Origin: JAWLFY01 sp964462125 | GTDB taxonomy: Bacteria > Planctomycetota > Planctomycetia > Pirellulales > Pirellulaceae | Reading direction: 5' to 3' | Length of the DNA stretch: 8,245 nt | NCBI GenBank assembly: GCA_964462125.1 | Contig: CAYWXT010000248.1 | Span: 1 to 8,245, forward strand | Shown: piece after piece, positions 1-7,834 of the stretch | How positions within the stretch are numbered: the stretch's first letter is position 1 | Layout of the letters: every line of letters begins with the position of its first letter | Notes under the pieces: model-generated | Database searches by the model: none | The model's input: only the letters and a program-made list of their open reading frames with translations | What the model was told of the DNA's origin: nothing | Made by a program: the position numbers and the translations under genes

Positions 1-1114
1 GGATCACGTCGTCGTCAATCACCTCGGCCCCTTCGATCTGTTCCCTGAGCGTCGTTCCCCCCACCGTGGTGCATTCGACGTTCAGCAGGTCGCCCAGGCG
101 GGCCAGCAGCGCCCGGCTCCCGCCGGCGTCGAAGAAGTCTTCCATCAAATACTTTCCTCCCGGCCGGATATTGCCCAGGACCGGCGTGGACCGCGACAGT
201 TCATCAAAGCGATCGAGCGTCAACTCGATCCCCAGTCGGCCGGCGATTGCGATCAGATGGACGATTGCGTTGGTGCTGCCGCCAATCGCGAGCGAGGTGA
301 CCACGCCATTGTCGATCGACTCGGACGAACAGAACGCCGACGGGCGAATGCCATCCCAAGCCATCTCCACGGCCCGACGCCCGGTCTGCACCGCCAGCCG
401 TGAATGCTCGGCGAACACCGAGGGGATTGTCGCGGCACCGGGCAGGGTGAACCCCAGGGCTTCAGCAACACACGCCATGGTGCTGGCGGTCCCCATCGTC
501 ATGCAGGTCCCGGCGGAGCGACCGATGCAGTTTTCGATCTCGTGCCACTCCCGAGTGCACAGGTTCCCCGCCATCCGCTCGTCCCAAAATTTCCAGGCGT
601 CGCTGCCGCTGCCGAGCGTTTGATGGCGCCATTTGGCTTTTAGCATCGGCCCGGCCGGGAAAAAGATCGAAGGGATGTCGGCGCTGATCGCCCCCATCAG
701 CATCGCTGGGACGGTCTTGTCGCAGCCACCCAACAATACCGCCCCGTCGATCGGATGGCAGCGCAGCACCTCCTCAACCTCCATCGCCAGCAGGTTGCGA
801 TACAGCATCGTCGTCGGCTTCATCAGCATCTCGCCGAGCGACATCACGGGGACCTCGACCGGAAACCCTCCCGCCTGCAAAATCCCCCGACGAACCTCCT
901 CGGCGCGCGTGCGAAAGTGCGAATGGCAGGTATTCAGTTCGCTCCATGTGTTGAGAATCGCGACCACCGGCCGGTCGCGGTAGTCGCCGTCATCAAACCC
1001 CATCGCTTTGAGCCGCGAACGGTGCCCGAAGGATCGCAGATCATCGGGGCCAAACCAGCGGTGGGAGCGGAGGATCGAAGGGTCACGAACGGGGCGGGAG
1101 GAGGATGTGGTCAT
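1..1114 (-). CDS. IlvD/Edd-family dehydratase, probably sugar-acid dehydratase (3' part missing)
   Basis: Reading the minus strand from the ATG at 1114 gives 371 uninterrupted residues that run off the left edge; the family is usually about 570-600 residues, so roughly the last third is absent. Iron-sulfur dehydratases of this family remove water from an aldonic acid or dihydroxy acid to give a 2-keto acid, in the cytoplasm. Visible family features are the cluster cysteines C63 (in NTCHSHF), C131 (GGCDKT, with D132 and the lysine K133) and C204 (SAGTCMTMGTASTM), a likely metal-ligand glutamate E95, and GGSTNAIVHL at 279-288. The segments KPTTMLYRN (99-107) and GSGSDAWKF (168-176) resemble L-arabonate/D-xylonate-type dehydratases rather than biosynthetic dihydroxy-acid dehydratase; that subfamily call is inference. 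No good ribosome site precedes the ATG. It follows glnE on the same strand after 44 bases, so cotranscription is possible. Confidence 0.88.
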   Translation of the reverse strand, partial: MTTSSSRPVRDPSILRSHRWFGPDDLRSFGHRSRLKAMGFDDGDYRDRPVVAILNTWSELNTCHSHFRTRAEEVRRGILQAGGFPVEVPVMSLGEMLMKPTTMLYRNLLAMEVEEVLRCHPIDGAVLLGGCDKTVPAMLMGAISADIPSIFFPAGPMLKAKWRHQTLGSGSDAWKFWDERMAGNLCTREWHEIENCIGRSAGTCMTMGTASTMACVAEALGFTLPGAATIPSVFAEHSRLAVQTGRRAVEMAWDGIRPSAFCSSESIDNGVVTSLAIGGSTNAIVHLIAIAGRLGIELTLDRFDELSRSTPVLGNIRPGGKYLMEDFFDAGGSRALLARLGDLLNVECTTVGGTTLREQIEGAEVIDDDVI

Positions 1115-1158
1115 GGTGGGCAGGCTTAAAAAAACAAGGTGGAAAATCGACGGGCGGC

Positions 1159-4100
1159 TCACGTGGTGGGTAACAATTCGTCAAACAGCTTCCGGTTGCC
1201 GCGCCGCGCGTGTTGGCATTGAGCCAAGATCATCTCGGGATCTCGTTCATTCATCAAGAACGCCAATTTCTGACGGTCGTGTTCCCCCGCGGGGAACTCG
1301 TGTCGCTGTGGTGTGTCCATCAGCCGCAGGTTCGCCTCGATCCGCCGCAGGATGCGGTAGTTGCCGATCAAGGTCAGGGCTTGGGTTTCAGAGACCGCGC
1401 CGGCGTCGGCGAGTGCCTGCAGCGATGCGGTGGTTCCGGTGTGCAGGGTCAGTTCTCGGTTGCCGGCATGCTTGAGCGTCAACATCTGTGCGACCATCTC
1501 GACGTCAAGCGTGCCCCCCTCGCCCCGTTTGAGATTCGACGGCGTGGCGGTTTCCTGCAAGCGAATACGCAACTCACGGATTTCCTCCGCCATCCGGGCG
1601 TGCCAGCTCGATTGTCGAACCAACTCTCCAAGGACGCGATTGATCTGGGCGCGGACCGGTCGCGGGCCGACGAAGCAGCGCGCCTTGCACAACGCCAGTC
1701 GCTGCCACAGCGGGGCAATTCCGTGCCGAAAGCGGCGGACGAACGCATCCAACGGTGCACACAGACGGTCGTCCTCGCCCGTCATCCGCAGGTGACTGTC
1801 GAGCTCGTACAAGGGGCCGAAGGCACCGACCGATTCGGTGACCTTTTGGGTAAGGCGGGCAAAAAAGTCGCGGTTGGTCATCGTCGTCCGCGGACCGCCG
1901 ACGCGGCGCCGCGTCTGACCTTCCGCCGTGTAGAGAAACACGACGTCAAGGTCGCTGTGGTAGTTCGGCTCCCGGCCCCCGAGTTTCCCAAACGCGATCG
2001 CGACCAAATGCGCCGGCTCCCCCGATTCATCAACCGGGTCCCCAAACTGTTCGGCAAGCCGTTCCTGTTGATGCTCGATGACCCGCCGCAAACAGGCTTC
2101 AGCGGTATCGCTGAGCGCCCGATGCGTCGCCTCGATCGGCTCCTTGCCCAAGATGTCCCGCACACCGACGGTCAGATGGGCACAGTTCTTGAAACTTTGC
2201 AGGATTGGCCCGATGTCCTCCGCGGCGCGACACAGCTCGATCGACTGCGCGTCGAGCCGTTCCGCGGTCGGAAGCGCGTTGATCACCAAGGAGTCGATCA
2301 GCTCGTCGATCATCCCGGGGTGGCGCGTGAGGATCCCGGTTAAGTAGGGAGCGGCGGCGCACATCCGGACCATCAGCCGCATGGTCGGCGGGTTGGTGCG
2401 GAACAGTTCCCACAGCGTCGACTTGGCCCCCAGCGAATCGGTGACACGGACCAGCGAACGGAGTGTCTCCGGCGGGAAAGGCGTTCGGGAAATCTCCTGC
2501 AACAATGCCGGAGCAAGCAGCGCCAAGAAATGCCGACAACGCCTCGCAGAGAGAAACGGCACCGATTCCGTTCCCAACAGGGTCAACGCTTCCATGGCCC
2601 ACCGCGGATCATCGAACCGATACGTTGCCAACGTCGAATCGACCAGCGACGGATCGGGGTCGGGGTCGAGCAGCAACTCGGTTTCAATCGCAGCTTCCTC
2701 CCCGTCCGACGCGCCGACCATCAAGTGATTGATGATCCGGCGGTTGATGCGGAACGTCTCCTGAAGCAGTTGCTCGAAGCGGGCTGCGTCACCCGTGTTT
2801 TCAGGCGTGCGAACACCCAGCCGCCACGCCAGTCGACGACGGAGTTGCAAATCAGCAGGGAGGGTGGCGCCAGAAGAAAGATCGAACTCTGGTGAAGTCG
2901 AAACACCCGACCGGCCGCACGTCATCGAGAGGTGGTGTTCCAGGCGACACAGACGCGCGTAGTTCTCTCCCAAATGGGTCGCTTCCTGGTGCGTGATGCA
3001 GCCGGCCTGTTCCAACGCAATGATCGCATCGTGCGTGTTCGAACAGCGCGCCGAGGCCACTTCGCGGCCGTGCAAGAGTTGCAGAAACTGCACGGTCAGC
3101 TCGACATCCCGGCGGCCCCCTGGATCCATATCGACATGGTCACCGGGAACAGCGCCACGCTCGGCGCGGCGTTCCAGCTTCGACCGCAACCCCTGAATTT
3201 CACCCAAGTCGGTCCGACGTAAATAGGCGAGGAAGATCCACGGTTCAAGCCGCTCCAGAAGCCGGCGGCCGAGTTCCTGCGAGCCGGCAACCAATCGTGC
3301 CTTGACGAAGCTCATCCGTTGCCAAACCCGATCGGTCGCTTCGTAATACGCCGCCGCCTCGTCCAGACCAAAGACGCGCGCCGCGCCCAGGTCCGGCTGC
3401 TCGGACAACTCAATTTCAACTCCCGATGCCGGATCGTCCTCACAGCGTAATAGCGTGATCAATTCGCTGGCCACCGATTCACCGAACGCCACGTGACCGG
3501 CATTGGCCCGGTCGACCTGGTCGCACAGGAACAGCAGCTTCAAGGGAGCGAAATATCCAAGTTCCTCGCCTCCCAACGTTCCCAGTCCCAGGATGGCGAA
3601 CTGCGGCGCCGAACCATCCACCCGGTCGGGCCAACCCCGCAGTTCCGCCAGACGCCGGAGCACGAATTGCAGTCCTGCTTCCAGCACCGCGTCGGCCACA
3701 TAGGCGAGTTGACGTCCAGTCTGGTCAGGAGACTGTCCCCGAACGAACTCCCCGTAGGCGATCCGCAGCGTCTCGCGGCTGATGAACTTGCGGATCGCGA
3801 CCGCAGCCCGCTCGGGGTGATCGATCGCTTCCAGCTCCGCCGATAGTTCGTCGACCAAAAAGTGACGCGGAGCAGGCTGCCCGTCGCTGGCACGGAGCAG
3901 GTCAAAACTCTCCGGGTCCGACACCAGCTGGTCGGCAAAGCGGGGGCTCGTCGCCAAGACTTGCAGCAACGCCGACAGCGACTCCCGATCGCGTTCAAAT
4001 AAGGCCAACAGCGCCGTCGGACTCCGGCTGGCCGCGATGAAACGGCGGAGGTTCTCGACCGCGGCGTCGAGGTCGTCGACCCGGCTCAACTCGACCGTCA

Positions 4101-4257
4101 AACGCTCGCCAAGGAACTGCAACAGATCGGACGGCGCTCCCGATTGCCAGATCGCCATGAGCCCTTCTCGGGCTTGGGACACGTCGGCGAACGGAAAGTT
4201 GGCGAGCCAGGCGAGCGGGTCGTTGGTCGAATCGGATGGGAGCGGTTCAGCATCCAT
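1159..4257 (-). CDS. glnE: Glutamine synthetase adenylyltransferase with degenerate N-terminal deadenylylase site
   Basis: This 1032-residue protein has the GlnE layout of two tandem nucleotidyltransferase halves (E. coli GlnE is about 946). In characterised GlnE the C-terminal half attaches AMP to glutamine synthetase and the N-terminal half removes it, under PII control. The C-terminal half keeps GKLGGREPNYHSDLD (757-771, D769/D771), a third carboxylate D820 in LDSHLRM, and EGGTLDVE (913-920). The N-terminal half has the matching motif GTLGGEELGYFAPLK (226-240), where the expected D-x-D is P238-L-K240; the later V-D-x-R-L-R-P is V280-E-I-E-L-S-E-Q, while GGRRDVEL (380-387) survives. Removal of AMP by this protein is therefore doubtful (inference). 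The frame has a stop near 4302 and no other ATG before 4257, which fixes the start; no clear ribosome site is seen. It is divergent from rpoD and upstream of the dehydratase. Confidence 0.93.
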   Translation of the reverse strand: MDAEPLPSDSTNDPLAWLANFPFADVSQAREGLMAIWQSGAPSDLLQFLGERLTVELSRVDDLDAAVENLRRFIAASRSPTALLALFERDRESLSALLQVLATSPRFADQLVSDPESFDLLRASDGQPAPRHFLVDELSAELEAIDHPERAAVAIRKFISRETLRIAYGEFVRGQSPDQTGRQLAYVADAVLEAGLQFVLRRLAELRGWPDRVDGSAPQFAILGLGTLGGEELGYFAPLKLLFLCDQVDRANAGHVAFGESVASELITLLRCEDDPASGVEIELSEQPDLGAARVFGLDEAAAYYEATDRVWQRMSFVKARLVAGSQELGRRLLERLEPWIFLAYLRRTDLGEIQGLRSKLERRAERGAVPGDHVDMDPGGRRDVELTVQFLQLLHGREVASARCSNTHDAIIALEQAGCITHQEATHLGENYARLCRLEHHLSMTCGRSGVSTSPEFDLSSGATLPADLQLRRRLAWRLGVRTPENTGDAARFEQLLQETFRINRRIINHLMVGASDGEEAAIETELLLDPDPDPSLVDSTLATYRFDDPRWAMEALTLLGTESVPFLSARRCRHFLALLAPALLQEISRTPFPPETLRSLVRVTDSLGAKSTLWELFRTNPPTMRLMVRMCAAAPYLTGILTRHPGMIDELIDSLVINALPTAERLDAQSIELCRAAEDIGPILQSFKNCAHLTVGVRDILGKEPIEATHRALSDTAEACLRRVIEHQQERLAEQFGDPVDESGEPAHLVAIAFGKLGGREPNYHSDLDVVFLYTAEGQTRRRVGGPRTTMTNRDFFARLTQKVTESVGAFGPLYELDSHLRMTGEDDRLCAPLDAFVRRFRHGIAPLWQRLALCKARCFVGPRPVRAQINRVLGELVRQSSWHARMAEEIRELRIRLQETATPSNLKRGEGGTLDVEMVAQMLTLKHAGNRELTLHTGTTASLQALADAGAVSETQALTLIGNYRILRRIEANLRLMDTPQRHEFPAGEHDRQKLAFLMNERDPEMILAQCQHARRGNRKLFDELLPTT

Positions 4258-4593
4258 GAGCTGGCGATTGGCGGTTGGCCCGAGCGATCTCCCTGACTGA
4301 GCCTACGGGCTCCACGACACACGGTAAGGAACCGAATCACGCCCCGACGCATCTCAACACTCCGAGTCGCGGCTCGGGGCCAAGCAACCACCTGGCCCCC
4401 GGTTCAGCTTTGCCTTCCTGTCCACCGAGATCTACGCGGTGCCCGAACGGTTCCCAGACCGGGCCAGTTTAGGGTTCCGGGCACCGTCGGTGTAGTCCCG
4501 GCGGCAGCGGTGCCAGAGGGCCAGCCTGAACCCTCCGCGACCCGACGTGGCCAAAAACGGTCGAGTACATCCGGCAGCCGACGTTGCGTTCTA

Positions 4594-4612
4594 TCAACAG
4601 CGGACGTTGACA
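4594..4612 (+). promoter_or_regulatory. Possible operator over a consensus -35-like hexamer
   Basis: TCAAC (4594-4598) and GTTGA (4606-4610) form an inverted repeat with a seven-base spacer. The right arm overlaps a perfect TTGACA (4607-4612). No good -10 hexamer lies 16-18 bases downstream, where the sequence is G-rich, so the promoter reading is weak. A second GACGTTG at 4580-4586 directly repeats the one at 4603-4609. It could be a regulator site upstream of rpoD or chance. Confidence 0.18.
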
Positions 4613-4638
4613 ATCCGCCTCGTCGCGACAGGGGGCCG

Positions 4639-4663
4639 TGCTGAATCCCGGCTCAGCAATTTT
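4639..4663 (+). terminator. Terminator-like hairpin in the rpoD upstream region
   Basis: TGCTGA (4639-4644) and TCAGCA (4653-4658) form a six-pair stem around an eight-base loop, followed at once by ATTTT (4659-4663). On the plus strand this has the shape of a short intrinsic terminator, about 130 bases before the rpoD start. It could end a small upstream RNA, act as an attenuator in the rpoD leader, or be chance; the T run is short. Confidence 0.3.
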
Positions 4664-4702
4664 GACGTAAACAGCAATGAATCAACAACTTACGACCAGC
4701 GT

Positions 4703-4708
4703 TATGAT
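4703..4708 (+). promoter_or_regulatory. Candidate -10 hexamer for rpoD
   Basis: TATGAT matches the TATAAT consensus at five of six bases and would put the transcription start about 75 bases before the chosen rpoD start codon. The sequence 17 bases upstream (around 4680) is not a recognisable -35, and TTGACG at 4662-4667 is too far away to pair with it. This is only a candidate. Confidence 0.2.
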
Positions 4709-4778
4709 CACCGCAGGCGAATCGCGGCATCGTCCCTGCTTGGTACCTCGGTCAGTCCAACCACAACGACCGGGTGCC

Positions 4779-4784
4779 GAGGAG
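4779..4784 (+). promoter_or_regulatory. Ribosome binding site deciding the rpoD start
   Basis: GAGGAG lies six bases before the ATG at 4791, an ideal Shine-Dalgarno spacing. The upstream in-frame ATG at 4677 has no comparable site and would add 38 residues without sigma-factor character. This is the only strong ribosome site seen before any gene start in the window. Confidence 0.75.
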
Positions 4785-4790
4785 ATCGCG

Positions 4791-6380
<1,590 letters not shown>

Positions 6381-6419
6381 GCAATGAGCGGGAAAAAAGT
6401 GTCCGGTACGATACTAAGC

Positions 6420-6447
6420 AGCCGGGGCTCGGTCGGCTCAGGGTTTT
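6420..6447 (+). terminator. Weak candidate terminator after rpoD
   Basis: AGCCG (6420-6424) and CGGCT (6434-6438) can pair around a nine-base loop, followed by CAGGGTTTT. It lies 40 bases past the rpoD stop, inside the 72-base convergent gap with galM. The stem is short and the T run is only four bases, so this is tentative. Nothing resembling a terminator is seen for galM on the other strand. Confidence 0.28.
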
Positions 6448-6452
6448 CGCCG

Positions 6453-7595
6453 TCACCGCACCGAGAACCGATGCACCGTCGTCTCCCGCAAGGTCTCCTC
6501 AGGACGCAACAACGTGCTCGGAAACGATGGCCGGTTCGGGGCGTTGGGGTAGTGCTGCGTCTCCAGGCAAAACGCCTCGTGGCCGCCGTGGCCCGCCGAG
6601 CTTTCATCCCCCGGCAAATGGTTCGCCGTGTAAAGCTGCATCCCCGGCTGGGTCGTTTCGACCTCCATCACCCGCCCCGACTCCGGATCGACGACCGTCG
6701 CCGCCGGTCGCAGCTTCCCCGCTTCCCCGCGAACGACATAGCAGTGATCGTAACCCTTGGTCGCCGGCAGCTGGTCGATTCGATCTCCCAACGCCGTCGG
6801 CGTGCGAAAGTCGAGCGGCGTTGATTGAACGGTGTTGAGTTTCCCGGTCGGGATCAGGTCCGGGTCGACGTCGAGAAACTCGTCCGCCTCAATCTTCATC
6901 ACGTGATCGAGCGCCGTCCCGCTGCCCGCGCCGCCCAAGTTCCAGTAACTGTGGTTGGTCAAGTTGACGTGGGTCGGAGCGTCCGTGGTTGCTTTGAAAT
7001 CAATCGTCAGCTCATTGGCGTTGTTCCAGCGATAGTCGACGGTCACCTCCACCGTCCCCGGAAATCCTTCCTCCCCATCAGGGCTGGTCAGCGACACCCG
7101 CACCCCCACCGCGTCCTCCGCCTGATAGCTCTCCGCCGACCACCATTGGCGGCTGAAGTTGATCTCGCCGCCGTGGAGATGATGCTTGCCATGATTCAGC
7201 GTGACCTGATGTTCGGTCCCGTCAATCGTGAACTTCCCCTCCTCGATGCGGTTACAAAAGCGACCCACCGTGCTACCGAAGTAAGGGTGTCGCCGGAGGT
7301 AACCATCGAGTGAGTCGAAGGTCAGGTTGACATTCGCCCGCTCACCGTCCCGGTCCGGCACGTTCACCTCCAACAGGCTCGCTCCCCAGTTCATCACGGA
7401 AACCGTGTTGCCGTGCGAATTGACCATCGTGAACTTGGTCACGTCACGACCATCGGCCGTCGTGCCGAAAGGGCTTGTCTCGATCTTCATGGGGAATGTT
7501 TGGGCAACAGCCGAGGGTGGGGAAAGGGACAGCCAAGCGAACTGGATCGACCAGAAAACGAACAGGGTCACCAAAAAAACACGGTTCAGTATCAT
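6453..7595 (-). CDS. galM: Aldose 1-epimerase (mutarotase) with signal peptide
   Basis: This 380-residue enzyme interconverts the alpha and beta anomers of galactose, glucose or related aldoses. Family signatures are GRFCNRI (111-117), HHLHGG (138-143), NLTNHSYWNLGG (211-222) with the presumed acid H215, GYDHCYV (281-287) with substrate-binding D283, and CLETQHYPNAPNRPSF (343-358) with the presumed base E345. Residues 1-31 form a signal peptide: R5, a hydrophobic core at about 6-24, then SAVA before Q32. Export to the periplasm is therefore expected, unlike the cytoplasmic E. coli enzyme. I chose the ATG at 7595 because the open frame further upstream, to an ATG at 7700, only translates the 17-base repeat array and would bury the signal peptide. 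No strong ribosome site is visible. The gene is convergent with rpoD and divergent from dus. Confidence 0.93.
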   Translation of the reverse strand: MILNRVFLVTLFVFWSIQFAWLSLSPPSAVAQTFPMKIETSPFGTTADGRDVTKFTMVNSHGNTVSVMNWGASLLEVNVPDRDGERANVNLTFDSLDGYLRRHPYFGSTVGRFCNRIEEGKFTIDGTEHQVTLNHGKHHLHGGEINFSRQWWSAESYQAEDAVGVRVSLTSPDGEEGFPGTVEVTVDYRWNNANELTIDFKATTDAPTHVNLTNHSYWNLGGAGSGTALDHVMKIEADEFLDVDPDLIPTGKLNTVQSTPLDFRTPTALGDRIDQLPATKGYDHCYVVRGEAGKLRPAATVVDPESGRVMEVETTQPGMQLYTANHLPGDESSAGHGGHEAFCLETQHYPNAPNRPSFPSTLLRPEETLRETTVHRFSVR

Positions 7596-7834
7596 GATGT
7601 TTTCGATCCGTTTCGTATACCGTGTAGCGAGCCACCGAAGGCCCACATCTTTCCGCCCCAACCCACTTTCCGCCCCGACCCACTTTCCGCCCCGACCCAC
7701 TTTCCGCCCCGACCCACTTTCCGCCCCGACCCACCGTAGCAGAAGTCGCAGAGATTTCAGGCCCGACCTACCGCGGCCGAAGCCCAGACGCTGCTGTCCT
7801 CCACGCTCTCAAGCCTAACCCACCGCCCCCTGTG
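7596..7834. other. Divergent intergenic region between galM and dus
   Basis: This 239-base gap should hold the promoters of both flanking genes. Its left part carries the 17-base repeat array. On the galM strand the only promoter-like element seen is TATACG near 7615-7620, without a recognisable -35. On the dus side (7735-7834) I see no clear promoter, ribosome site or hairpin, only C-rich sequence that repeats ACCYACCG-like words (7729-7736, around 7766 and 7818-7825). Confidence 0.55.
7662..7729. repeat. Tandem repeat, four perfect copies of a 17-base unit
   Basis: The unit CCCACTTTCCGCCCCGA occurs four times without change or spacer (7662-7678, 7679-7695, 7696-7712, 7713-7729). A degenerate copy with a short insertion precedes it (7642-7661) and a five-base partial copy follows (7730-7734). 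The array starts 66 bases upstream of the galM start codon. Seventeen is not a multiple of three and the unit has no stop in any frame, so open frames on both strands run through it; these are artefacts. The identity of the copies suggests recent or actively maintained expansion. It may be a minisatellite or a set of protein binding sites. Confidence 0.95.

Larger units (their letters stand above)
4258..4790. other. Divergent intergenic region between glnE and rpoD, rich in inverted repeats
   Basis: This 533-base gap must hold the promoters of both glnE and rpoD. I see no convincing protein gene in it. It contains many inverted repeats: a five-pair hairpin closing a C(TACG)G loop on the plus strand (4299-4312); a near-palindrome CCGAGTCGCGGCTCGG (4362-4377); a ten-pair stem with a two-base bulge joining 4392-4403 to 4458-4467; GTGCCCG (4439-4445) with CGGGCAC (4478-4484); GGCACCG (4480-4486) with CGGTGCC (4508-4514); and GGTTCAG (4401-4407) with CTGAACC (4526-4532). 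Several of these exclude one another. An open frame continues upstream of rpoD to an ATG at 4677, but its 38 codons look non-coding. Confidence 0.6.

Noticed and set aside
66..623. Open frames on the plus strand in the first kilobase
   Set aside because: They are shadows of the IlvD/Edd-family gene on the minus strand, which has intact cluster cysteines and continuous family similarity.
1210..2343. A 377-codon open frame on the plus strand inside glnE
   Set aside because: It lies wholly opposite a gene with strong family motifs, its translation has no recognisable domain, and long antisense open frames are common in GC-rich coding DNA.
4391..4450. Bacterial signal recognition particle RNA on the minus strand
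   Set aside because: A stretch containing GGACAGGAAGGCAAAGC loosely resembles the conserved loop region, but the required GGAAGGAAGCAGCC-type loop and flanking symmetric stem are absent.
4677..4790. A 38-residue N-terminal extension of RpoD from the ATG at 4677
   Set aside because: It has no ribosome site, its composition is unlike a sigma region 1.1, and a strong GAGGAG sits six bases before the ATG at 4791.
7596..7700. A 35-residue N-terminal extension of GalM from the ATG at 7700
   Set aside because: It is a translation of the tandem repeat and would place the signal peptide internally.
7642..7734. CRISPR array
   Set aside because: The 17-base units are contiguous, with no unique spacers, and there are no cas genes nearby.
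7327..7818. A repeat-containing proline/arginine-rich protein on the plus strand
   Set aside because: It is opposite galM and then runs through the repeat array, which has no stops in any frame; no start signal or domain supports it.
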